A stretch of 5,448 nucleotides of DNA from Desulfobulbaceae bacterium. GTDB taxonomy: Bacteria > Desulfobacterota > Desulfobulbia > Desulfobulbales > Desulfocapsaceae. The notes beneath the pieces are model-generated. The model saw nothing but the letters and a program-made list of their open reading frames with translations. It was not told the DNA's origin and did no database searches. The stretch is taken from the NCBI GenBank assembly GCA_030632405.1, contig DAOVUU010000207.1, positions 1 to 5,448 on the forward strand, read 5' to 3'. Below are positions 1-5,279 of this stretch, piece by piece (the stretch's first letter is position 1; each line of letters starts with the position of its first letter). The translations under genes and the position numbers were made by a program.

Positions 1-213
1 GTAGAGTACATTAATGGAAAGAAGCAGTCCTTTGATCTGTGAATAGAATAATAATGCGGGATGAGCTCCGAAAAGTGTGAGCCCCACAACAAGAGCGACC
101 AGCCAGCCGACGGATCCGGCCCGGGTGCCGCTCCAGTTGTAAATTATCATCAAGACTAAAACGGCCAGGATAGGCGAAAAGGCCAGAATCCATTTTATAT
201 AGAAAAAACTCAT
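1..213 (-). CDS. lctP: L-lactate permease family transporter, N-terminal part (cut by window edge)
   Basis: The minus strand from an ATG at 213 stays open to the left edge and gives 71 residues starting MSFFYIKWILAF. The segment has two hydrophobic stretches (about residues 5-24 and 36-51) with the pattern P-I-L-x-V-L-x-L-M, then R-A-G-x-x-G-W-L-V-A-L, and then I-K-G-L-L-L-S at 59-65. This is how members of the LctP/LldP lactate permease family begin: polytopic inner-membrane carriers for lactate or glycolate uptake with proton symport, usually over 500 residues. No in-frame ATG, GTG or TTG lies between this start and the upstream stop at 268-270, which supports the ATG. The Shine-Dalgarno match is weak. 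It lies on the same strand as selO, 120 bp downstream of it, so cotranscription is possible; no convincing terminator or promoter is seen in the gap. Substrate assignment rests on family resemblance of a short N-terminus and is not proven. Confidence 0.8.
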   Translation of the reverse strand, partial: MSFFYIKWILAFSPILAVLVLMIIYNWSGTRAGSVGWLVALVVGLTLFGAHPALLFYSQIKGLLLSINVLY

Positions 214-333
214 GATAAGAGCCCAAAGGTAACGCTTAAAGCCATATTGCAGACGGGAAGAAACGAACTAGACTAATTGCAGAACCAGAAATATTCAAGC
301 CAAACATTATGCGTCTTTGTATATAATGAAAAT

Positions 334-1944
334 TTACGAGCTGCACGACAGCATGGAACAGCCGGGCCGGTTACGGGCCCATTCAGGGCGTTTTTCGGCG
401 AACGTTTCATTTTCAGGCTGTTCATCGTAGGGGTGACGGAAAACTTCAAGTAACTCGCTGACCATTGAGGGATCACCGTTTTCTGCCTTATCGATTGCAA
501 GTTGGGCGATGTAGTTCCGCAGCACATATTTGGGATTAACCCCGTTCATCCGCTTACACCGTTCTTTGATCGACACCCCTTCCTGTCTTGATCTGTGGAT
601 GTAATTTTGCAGCCAATTGCCGATACGGTTTTTGTATTCTTCGGTCAACTGCTCCGGCTGGTAATATGCATCGAGTAAAGGGGTTAAAATAGACGTCGTC
701 TCTTTTCTATCAGGATGTATATTAAGCCGTGACAGATTTCTGTAAAAAATGGTCATATCCGTTTCCACCAGTTGCAGGATATCCGTCAACTCACTGATCA
801 ACCCGTTATCTGTTTGAGGTTCAAAGCTGTTAAAGCCGAGTTTATTTGCCATCATCTCATTCCAACCTTTCTGAAAAGTTTCAGTATAGATATTGAGGCA
901 TTCCTGGAGTGGTACCGTATCATTGATTACGGGGTAGATACTGTTAGCCAGTTGCAGAAGATTCCATTGGCCGATATGGGGTTGATTCTTAAAACAATAT
1001 CTTCGCCCATGGCTATCTGTGGTGTTTGGTGTCCAGTTGGGGTCGAAATTTTCCAGCCAGCCATATGGTCCATAATCGATGGTAAGACCCAGGATAGACA
1101 TATTGTCCGTGTTCATAACTCCATGGACAAATCCTACACGCATCCAGTGGATTATCATTTCGGCTGTAGTTCTGCAGATCTCTGAGAACCACTGGAGATA
1201 GGTTGCTGTAGATGGTTTTCCGAGATGGGGAAAGTCGGTGCGGATGGTGAAATCAATGAGCTGCTGCAGTAAATTTGTCTCCCCCCTGGAAGTTAGAATT
1301 TCAAAATTACCAAAGCGTATGAAGGAGGGAGAAACGCGACAGACAACAGCACCCGGTTCTTCTTTGGGGTGGCCGTCGTAGAACATATCTCTGATGACGG
1401 TTTCTCCTGTGGAGACCAGGCTGAGGGCACGGGTTGTGGGAATGCCAAGATGATGCATCGCTTCGCTGCAGAGGAATTCCCGGATTGACGAGCGGAGGAC
1501 AGCCAACCCGTCAGCACTTCGTGAATAGGGCGTGGCACCAGCACCTTTAAGTTGCAGGGTCCAGTGTTCGTTCCGGGCATTGATGATTTCTCCCAGATTA
1601 ATCGCGCGACCATCTCCGAGTTGTCCAGCCCAGTTACCGAACTGGTGACCGCCATAACACATGGCGTACGGGTCCATATTCTGAAGCAGTCTGTTTCCGG
1701 AAAAGAGTTCTGCAAAATTATTACTGATATCTGTTTGGTGTGAAAGTCCCATAAGTTTCACTACTTCCGCACTGTATGCAAGAAGCTTAGGGGAAGATAC
1801 TTTTGCGGGACGTACTCGTGTGTAGCACGCCCCATGTACTTGGTGTCTACGGTTTTCTTTAACTGGATCACCGGGTAACTCGTTTACAAACCGATTGTCA
1901 AATACTATTGATTCCAGATTTTCAGCATGCAGGGGGCTGTTCAT
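334..1944 (-). CDS. selO: Protein adenylyltransferase SelO (YdiU/UPF0061 family), Cys form
   Basis: SelO is a pseudokinase-fold enzyme that transfers AMP from ATP to Ser, Thr or Tyr of target proteins and is linked to redox homeostasis. The 536-residue product is full length and somewhat longer than E. coli YdiU (478). Family blocks appear in order: GGHQFGNWAGQLGDGR (98-113), LKGAGATPYSR with Lys133, the LRSSIREFLCSEAMHHLGIPTTRALS region (150-175), RVSPSFIRFGNFE (203-215), and HGVMNTDNMSILGLTIDYGP (274-293). By homology Asp280 is the general base, and Asn281 and Asp290 bind the metal. The C-terminus ends S-C-S-S: Cys534 (codon TGC) sits where eukaryotic SelO carries selenocysteine, as in most bacterial members. 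The ATG at 1944 is preceded by an AGGAAA Shine-Dalgarno (1951-1956). A miniature transposable element lies just upstream, so the gene is probably expressed from a rearranged leader. No stop or frameshift interrupts it. Confidence 0.96.
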   Translation of the reverse strand: MNSPLHAENLESIVFDNRFVNELPGDPVKENRRHQVHGACYTRVRPAKVSSPKLLAYSAEVVKLMGLSHQTDISNNFAELFSGNRLLQNMDPYAMCYGGHQFGNWAGQLGDGRAINLGEIINARNEHWTLQLKGAGATPYSRSADGLAVLRSSIREFLCSEAMHHLGIPTTRALSLVSTGETVIRDMFYDGHPKEEPGAVVCRVSPSFIRFGNFEILTSRGETNLLQQLIDFTIRTDFPHLGKPSTATYLQWFSEICRTTAEMIIHWMRVGFVHGVMNTDNMSILGLTIDYGPYGWLENFDPNWTPNTTDSHGRRYCFKNQPHIGQWNLLQLANSIYPVINDTVPLQECLNIYTETFQKGWNEMMANKLGFNSFEPQTDNGLISELTDILQLVETDMTIFYRNLSRLNIHPDRKETTSILTPLLDAYYQPEQLTEEYKNRIGNWLQNYIHRSRQEGVSIKERCKRMNGVNPKYVLRNYIAQLAIDKAENGDPSMVSELLEVFRHPYDEQPENETFAEKRPEWARNRPGCSMLSCSS

Positions 1945-1950
1945 GATTGA

Positions 1951-1956
1951 TTTCCT
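1951..1956 (-). promoter_or_regulatory. Shine-Dalgarno site of selO
   Basis: On the minus strand AGGAAA lies 6 nt before the selO ATG at 1944 and fixes that start. The target-site duplication of the inserted element begins only 2 bp further upstream (1959), so the insertion spared the ribosome binding site but displaced everything above it. Confidence 0.7.
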
Positions 1957-1957
1957 G

Positions 1958-2059
1958 TTAAATGTCGTAACTATTCAGGTGGTACCTCAATCTTGGCCAA
2001 ACCACCGCACCGTATGACACCGCTTCGCTGTTATTTAGCAGTGCTTCAAATTCCTTCAT
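1958..2059 (-). other. Possible 33-codon ORF inside the miniature element, ending at the selO leader
   Basis: An ATG at 2059 on the minus strand opens a 33-codon frame beginning MKEFEALLNNSEAV and including VVWPRLRYHLNS. It reads out through the terminal repeat and the target duplication and stops at TAA 1958-1960, 13 nt before the selO ATG. The same frame is open upstream to 2164, that is, across the whole element. No good Shine-Dalgarno precedes the ATG. It may be only a chance open frame of a structured repeat. If it were translated, ribosomes would stop next to the selO ribosome binding site. I do not recognise the peptide. Confidence 0.2.
1959..1966. repeat. Target-site duplication, selO-proximal copy
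   Basis: TAAATGTC abuts the left end of the 191-bp element and is identical to the copy at 2158-2165. The perfect match suggests that the insertion is not very old. Confidence 0.88.
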
Positions 2060-2157
2060 TCGGAGTCTCGTACCTCGCTTACCTGGGACTTTGAAGCATA
2101 CGAGTGCTATTCGAGAAGGCCAAAATGGACGAAGTTGGAGTGCTGCTGAATAGTTAC
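1967..2157. mobile_element. 191-bp miniature inverted-repeat transposable element (MITE), IS66-like hallmarks
   Basis: The element starts with GTAACTATTCAG (1967-1978) and ends with the exact reverse complement CTGAATAGTTAC (2146-2157). It is flanked on both sides by the same 8 bp, TAAATGTC (1959-1966 and 2158-2165). Perfect 12-bp terminal repeats plus a perfect 8-bp target duplication show insertion by transposition. At 191 bp it is too short for a transposase, so it must be moved in trans. An 8-bp duplication with termini beginning GTAA is typical of the IS66 family; the link to that family is an inference. The interior holds a further inverted repeat of 9 bp, TGCTTCAAA at 2042-2050 and TTTGAAGCA at 2090-2098, so the transcript could fold. 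It sits in the selO leader, 22 bp from the start codon. One minus-strand frame is open across the whole element. Confidence 0.88.
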
Positions 2158-2165
2158 TAAATGTC
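2158..2165. repeat. Target-site duplication, distal copy
   Basis: TAAATGTC abuts the right end of the element. Its last four bases (TGTC) also form part of the left arm of the palindrome at 2162-2186, which shows that the element chose a site at the edge of that palindrome. Confidence 0.88.
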
Positions 2166-2186
2166 TACTTCATTTATTCGTAGACA
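2162..2186. repeat. 7+7 bp palindrome upstream of selO, adjoining the element insertion site
   Basis: TGTCTAC (2162-2168) and GTAGACA (2180-2186) are exact inverted repeats separated by 11 bp of AT-rich sequence. This is the geometry of an operator for a dimeric regulator or of a small leader hairpin. Before the transposable element inserted, the palindrome would have ended 18 bp upstream of the selO start codon, next to its Shine-Dalgarno site. It is now about 200 bp further away. Its function is unknown. Confidence 0.5.
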
Positions 2187-2263
2187 GTTACAGTAATCAT
2201 GCCACAGTGTGGGTGCAATATTGAAGGTTGATGCTTCTTTGATGGCGTCTTAAAAAGTCCGAT

Positions 2264-2506
2264 CTACTTTGTTTTAAACCAGCATGAGAAGAGAGATACC
2301 AGGATTTGTCTGAGACGTGGAAGGAATCCCATCCTATACTGCTCGCAGACTGTGAAAAATGGCTTTTTACCGCAGTCTCCCAATCTAAAATCAGATCGGA
2401 ATTTCTGTCCACAGTTTGGGCAGGCCATGAGCATGCCTCCAATATCAAGAGGGAAACGCAGCTTTTGCCCGCATTTACTGCACTGTTGAATTGTGTGTTT
2501 GTCCAT
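2264..2506 (-). CDS. Small zinc-ribbon protein, 80 residues, function unknown
   Basis: The product has one clear zinc ribbon near its N-terminus: Cys9-x2-Cys12 (CSKCGQKLRFP), then 16 residues, then Cys29-x2-Cys32 (CPNCGQKFRSDF). Four cysteines in two CxxC knuckles bind a structural zinc ion. Short proteins opening with this C-x-x-C-G-Q-K-L-R-F-P pattern are common in deltaproteobacterial genomes; most have no assigned role, and the ribbon may bind protein or nucleic acid. Three more cysteines follow (45, 54, 75), and the tail from about 61 is basic and hydrophobic. I chose the ATG at 2506, eight residues before the first Cys. A GTG at 2530 would add eight residues but overlaps the -35 of the divergent promoter; neither start has a good Shine-Dalgarno. 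It is transcribed away from the membrane protein gene and towards selO, from which it is separated by 319 bp. Confidence 0.72.
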   Translation of the reverse strand: MDKHTIQQCSKCGQKLRFPLDIGGMLMACPNCGQKFRSDFRLGDCGKKPFFTVCEQYRMGFLPRLRQILVSLFSCWFKTK

Positions 2507-2523
2507 AGGGGTAAGGAAAAGAG

Positions 2524-2552
2524 TTGTCACCTTTGGGGGAAATAGGTATCAT
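2524..2552 (+). promoter_or_regulatory. Sigma70-type promoter for the membrane protein gene
   Basis: TTGTCA (2524-2529, 5 of 6 to the -35 consensus) is followed after exactly 17 bp by TATCAT (2547-2552, 5 of 6 to the -10 consensus). Transcription would start near 2559, leaving a leader of about 35 nt with a GGGAG ribosome binding site (2580-2584) 9 nt before the ATG. It is one of the best promoter matches in the window and points only to the plus-strand gene. Confidence 0.6.
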
Positions 2553-2593
2553 TTTGTAATAAATCAAAAAGGCCAGAGAGGGAGAAGACAGGG

Positions 2594-3301
2594 ATGATTA
2601 TACGAGTTCTTATAGCAGGTTTTGCTTCATCCGTTGCCGGTGTCAGTTATCTAGCCGGTATGACAAGAATTATGACTGCACTTCTTCTTGGCTTTGGTGC
2701 TTTTGTATCCTTTATTTTTGGATTGCTTTTTCTGTTACCGGGTGACGAGGGACGTCTCTGGTTCCCTGTGTCCGGTGATGCGCCACCATATCCTTTCTTT
2801 ATTATCGGAACACTGCTTGCGGCTATGATTGTAGCTCTTTACCTGGTGAAGCCAAAGTTCGAAGTCGTTGAGCAGGTTTCAAAGACACATTTTAAGTATC
2901 TTATCTGGGGAGCCGGGGGGTATATTTTTACCTTTTTCGTCTCTTCTTTTTTCTGGTTCCCGTCGGATTCCCGGAAGTTGGCCATAGATGCGTCAGGTCT
3001 GGCCATTGAGGCATTGGCGGGGACCTGTTTTTTTATCTTGGGGATATCTTGTTCACTGTACTTTTTCTATCGTGCTTCGCGGGGAAGTTCAGTGGAGCGG
3101 CCGGATATGATGAGACGGTTTGTGCTTGCCTTTTTTACTTTTTTCCAGCTTGATAAAGTGCCTGCTTTAGTTGCCTATCTGCTTGTCTACGATCCTGATG
3201 TTCAGCTGGTTTTTCCAAATCTTGCCGCCCTTGCTCTTTCGTCCTATATTCCGCTTGGTGTTTTTCTTCTCATAACCACCTGGGATACAAAAGAGGGGTA
3301 A
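2594..3301 (+). CDS. Polytopic membrane protein of unknown function, 235 residues
   Basis: I do not recognise a family. The protein is strongly hydrophobic with about six to seven predicted membrane segments: roughly residues 2-20, 26-48, 67-85, 103-121, 135-159, 175-198 and 207-227. Between the second and third lies a loop with acidic and aromatic residues (DEGRLWFPVSGDAPPYP, 51-67). Short charged stretches follow at 86-99 and 160-175 (RASRGSSVERPDMMRR). There is no cleavable signal peptide, cofactor motif or catalytic signature, so a structural, transport or sensory role cannot be told apart. The ATG at 2594 has a GGGAG ribosome binding site at a suitable distance and a good promoter upstream. 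It is transcribed alone, divergent from the zinc-ribbon gene. Its stop codon ends 2 bp from the stop of the convergent sirtuin gene, so the transcripts are likely to overlap at their 3' ends. Confidence 0.8.
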   Translation: MIIRVLIAGFASSVAGVSYLAGMTRIMTALLLGFGAFVSFIFGLLFLLPGDEGRLWFPVSGDAPPYPFFIIGTLLAAMIVALYLVKPKFEVVEQVSKTHFKYLIWGAGGYIFTFFVSSFFWFPSDSRKLAIDASGLAIEALAGTCFFILGISCSLYFFYRASRGSSVERPDMMRRFVLAFFTFFQLDKVPALVAYLLVYDPDVQLVFPNLAALALSSYIPLGVFLLITTWDTKEG

Positions 3302-3303
3302 TG

Positions 3304-4059
3304 TCAGTGGCTGTTAAAAACAGCGTCTCTGAACAGAGGCAGGGTAATTCCGAGGTCCCCCTCAAAAAAATAATCAGAGTGTGAAAGGACTTGGTCACGG
3401 TTAAATTCATAGATAACTCCACCCTGTTGTTTTATCCTTTCCGGTATCCCTGCTGCCGGAAAAACTTTTGCAGAGGTCCCAATTACAAGGAGAAGATCGC
3501 ATGCTGATATCATACTGTGTATCTTATCAAGGTTTTTTACCGGTTCTCCAAAAAGGACAATATTTGGCTTGAGTGGATAGAAACATAGTTGGCATTCCGG
3601 TACGTCTCCCACATCGTAATGATCTTTGATAACAGGTATGATGTTGCCGCATTGGAGACAATGAAGGCGCTGGTGATCACCATGGATTTCCAGCACTTTA
3701 CTGCTGCCTGCTGCCTGGTGCAGGCTATCGACATTCTGGGTGATAAGTCCACTGAGAAAACCGTTTTCTTCAAAATCAGCTAGAACCTGGTGACCTTTAT
3801 TCGGTTTTTTTCCTAAAAGCGACCTGCCGAGTTTTCTGTAGAGTTGCCATGCCTTTTCAGGATTGTGTAGAAAAACCTCCAGCGTGGCGTATTCATCCGG
3901 GGAAAAAAACGTCCAGAGACCGCCCGGGCTTCTGAAATCGGCTATTCCACTGCCAACGGAGATACCTGCTCCGGTGAGAGCAACAGGACAAGAAGCTGAC
4001 CGGAAACACTCGGTCGCCTCTGACAGGTAGTTATTATTGTTTCGGGTAACTGTTTTCAT
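3304..4059 (-). CDS. NAD-dependent protein deacylase, Sir2 family
   Basis: Sirtuins remove acyl groups from lysines using NAD+, giving nicotinamide and O-acyl-ADP-ribose. The 251-residue protein has the full core: the NAD-binding GAGIS (30-34) with SGIADFRS (37-44), TQNVD (107-111), catalytic His126 in E-I-H-G, a zinc module with Cys134, Cys137, Cys156 and Cys159, KPNIVLFGE (164-172), GTS (194-196) and Asn220. Length and motif order fit the CobB-type bacterial sirtuins. The Tyr of the YxxR pair that marks desuccinylases is present (Tyr74), but the Arg position aligns with Leu77, so preference for succinyl- or malonyl-lysine is doubtful. The ATG overlaps the stop codon of the upstream carboxylesterase as TGATG, and an AGGA lies about 12 nt upstream inside that gene, implying translational coupling. 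It converges on the membrane protein gene with a 2-bp gap. Confidence 0.95.
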   Translation of the reverse strand: MKTVTRNNNNYLSEATECFRSASCPVALTGAGISVGSGIADFRSPGGLWTFFSPDEYATLEVFLHNPEKAWQLYRKLGRSLLGKKPNKGHQVLADFEENGFLSGLITQNVDSLHQAAGSSKVLEIHGDHQRLHCLQCGNIIPVIKDHYDVGDVPECQLCFYPLKPNIVLFGEPVKNLDKIHSMISACDLLLVIGTSAKVFPAAGIPERIKQQGGVIYEFNRDQVLSHSDYFFEGDLGITLPLFRDAVFNSH

Positions 4060-4718
4060 CAGCGGAGGATTTCCTGGAACCAGAGAGAGATATCTGAAAT
4101 TTGCTGAGGGCAGACGGCGTGTTCCATCGGGTAGCTCTGATAGTTTACGCTATAGCCAAGCTTGACCAGTTGGGTTGTTGCTTTTTGTCCAAGCTGTTCA
4201 GGTACCACCGGATCATGTGTGCCATGCTGGATTTTTATGGGAATCTCCTTATTGGTCTCACTCAAGTTTATGGAATCTATGGTCGCAAAATAGGTGGACA
4301 TTGCAAGGAGCCCTCCAAGGGGGAGTTTGTGGCTTAGGGCGACCTGGTATGCAACTGCCCCTCCCTGGGAAAAACCGGCCATAATTATCCTTTTGCTTTT
4401 AATGTTCCGCTTGAGTTCTCTGGCAATAAAATTATCTATATCTGCAGCTGATTTCATCAACTGCATCGTATCTACCTTCCGGTCAATATTCATCTCCAGA
4501 ATATCATACCAGGCCGGCATCACAAATCCGCCATTGACGGTGACCGGGATAGAAGGGGCGTGTGGGAAAATGAACCGAATCGCCATTGATTCGGGAAGTC
4601 TCAGTTCAGGCACTATCGGCGCGAAATCGTTGCCGTCAGCGCCCAGGCCGTGCAGCCAGATAACCGATGCATCGGGGTCTGGCTGTGTCTCATATTCAAT
4701 AGCCGGCAGGAGTTGCAT
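4059..4718 (-). CDS. Carboxylesterase / acyl-protein thioesterase-like alpha/beta hydrolase
   Basis: The protein belongs to the phospholipase/carboxylesterase family of alpha/beta hydrolases (EstB, APT1/LYPLA relatives), cytoplasmic enzymes that cleave short acyl esters or thioesters. In a 219-residue product the oxyanion motif HGLGADG is at 23-29, PAWYD at 68-72, the nucleophile elbow GFSQGG at 115-120 with Ser117, the acid Asp169 in H-G-T-H-D-P-V-V-P, and His200 in M-E-H-A-V. The triad is complete. I chose the ATG at 4718 because it gives the normal family length (about 215-225). The frame remains open upstream to an ATG at 4838, which would add 40 basic, hydrophobic residues, not typical of the family and without a Shine-Dalgarno site. 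A weak GGA lies about 8 nt before 4718. It is the first gene of a two-gene operon with the sirtuin, overlapping by 1 bp. The natural substrate cannot be read from sequence. Confidence 0.92.
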   Translation of the reverse strand: MQLLPAIEYETQPDPDASVIWLHGLGADGNDFAPIVPELRLPESMAIRFIFPHAPSIPVTVNGGFVMPAWYDILEMNIDRKVDTMQLMKSAADIDNFIARELKRNIKSKRIIMAGFSQGGAVAYQVALSHKLPLGGLLAMSTYFATIDSINLSETNKEIPIKIQHGTHDPVVPEQLGQKATTQLVKLGYSVNYQSYPMEHAVCPQQISDISLWFQEILR

Positions 4719-4752
4719 AATTTTTTTCCATGTTTTATAAGTTTTCAGCAGT

Positions 4753-4789
4753 ATCCGTTTAAAAAAATTGAAAAATAATAAAAACGGAT
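4753..4789. repeat. 8+8 bp inverted repeat in the carboxylesterase leader
   Basis: ATCCGTTT (4753-4760) and AAACGGAT (4782-4789) are exact inverted repeats around a 21-bp A/T-only centre apart from one G. On the minus-strand transcript this could form a hairpin some 35 nt before the esterase start, or act as an operator. It is not a terminator, as no U-run follows the stem. Confidence 0.4.
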
Positions 4790-4837
4790 TCATGGCCGAT
4801 TTTTGTCCGCTTTTGGCAGTATATTTCTTGATTTTCA

Positions 4838-4909
4838 AATATTTTCACATCCAATTTGTATCATGCGAGTACCTCGCAAAAACTGATACAAATCAAATGT
4901 GAAAATATT
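4838..4909. repeat. Large imperfect inverted repeat with nested hairpin
   Basis: Two 26-bp arms (4838-4863 and 4884-4909) are inverted copies with only three adjacent mismatches: 10 paired bases beginning TGATACAAAT and 13 paired bases ATGTGAAAATATT flank a three-base mismatch. The centre contains its own perfect hairpin, TGCGAG-TAC-CTCGCA (4864-4878). Beyond a small internal loop the pairing continues with ATTTTC (4831-4836) and GAAAAT (4912-4917). No U-run follows on either strand, so it is not a classical terminator. It lies between the divergently transcribed esterase-sirtuin operon and htpX. It could be a repeat element, a protein-binding site or a structured RNA; the sequence does not decide. 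Confidence 0.75.
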
Positions 4910-5164
4910 AAGAAAATACTACGAAATTTACTGGATGACGCTCCCAAAAGTCACCCATAAATCCTCTCGCAAAATGTAAACCGGACACTACTGATAAATT
5001 TTAGAATACAGGTAGCCGTTCAGGCAGGGTAAAACTCAGCAAGAGGGAAGCATCAGACGCTATTTCTAGTTTAAATTGAATAATTATAAAAGGGATTTAT
5101 TTTTTGTAGTCTGGCTGATTTTATCTCGATCGGATAATAATTATGTTAATTGTATGTTGTCTTC

Positions 5165-5192
5165 TTGTGACAGGCAAAAGGATGTTTATCTT
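5165..5192 (+). promoter_or_regulatory. Weak candidate promoter for htpX
   Basis: TTGTGA (5165-5170) and TATCTT (5187-5192) are spaced by 16 bp and each match the sigma70 consensus at 4 of 6 positions. Transcription from here would give a leader of about 85 nt that includes the hairpin at 5215-5243. Other AT-rich hexamers in the region could serve equally well. Confidence 0.22.
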
Positions 5193-5214
5193 TACAACCG
5201 ATGATTGGTAATAA

Positions 5215-5243
5215 TCCGGTCGATTCAGTTATAAACTGCCGGA
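5215..5243 (+). other. Hairpin in the htpX leader
   Basis: TCCGG (5215-5219) pairs with CCGGA (5239-5243), and CAGTT (5226-5230) pairs with AACTG (5234-5238) around an ATA loop, leaving a six-base bulge on the 5' side. An A8 run follows, so it is not a plus-strand terminator. It ends about 30 nt upstream of the htpX ribosome binding site and does not itself cover it. Confidence 0.35.
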
Positions 5244-5273
5244 AAAAAAAGGATTGAGCAACTCATAAATTAT

Positions 5274-5279
5274 GGAGGA
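5274..5279 (+). promoter_or_regulatory. Shine-Dalgarno site of htpX
   Basis: GGAGGA lies 5 nt before the GTG at 5285. This strong site decides in favour of the GTG start, which also matches the expected HtpX N-terminus. Confidence 0.8.

Noticed and set aside
11..226. 71-codon minus-strand frame starting MGSYHEFF
   Set aside because: It overlaps the lactate permease start in another frame; the frame from 213 has clear transporter-family sequence and stays open to the window edge.
772..1185. 137-codon plus-strand frame opposite selO
   Set aside because: It lies wholly inside the conserved selO coding sequence on the other strand and its translation resembles nothing known.
2202..2212. CCACAGTGTGG short palindrome upstream of selO
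   Set aside because: An 11-bp palindrome with no recognised regulator and no second copy is too likely by chance to report as a site.
2306..2545. 79-codon plus-strand frame opposite the zinc-ribbon gene
   Set aside because: The opposite strand encodes two paired CxxC knuckles in a recognisable pattern; this frame is its shadow.
3310..3338. Tandem short palindromes (GCTGTT-AAA-AACAGC and CTCTG-AA-CAGAG) as a terminator between the convergent genes
   Set aside because: No U-run follows on either strand, the second loop is only 2 nt, and both lie in the sirtuin coding sequence.
4294..4740. 148-codon plus-strand frame opposite the carboxylesterase
   Set aside because: It is antisense to a full catalytic-triad gene, with no promoter or ribosome binding site evidence.
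4719..4838. 40-residue N-terminal extension of the carboxylesterase
   Set aside because: The ATG at 4718 gives the usual family length. The extension is AT-rich, contains the inverted repeat at 4753-4789, and has no Shine-Dalgarno at 4838 or at the intermediate ATG at 4793.
4869..4877. GTACCTCGC shared with the miniature element at 2070-2078
   Set aside because: Many 9-base matches are expected by chance in a window of this size; surrounding sequence does not align.
4838..4909. Large hairpin as a rho-independent terminator or CRISPR repeat
   Set aside because: There is no U-run after the stem on either strand and no repeated units with spacers.
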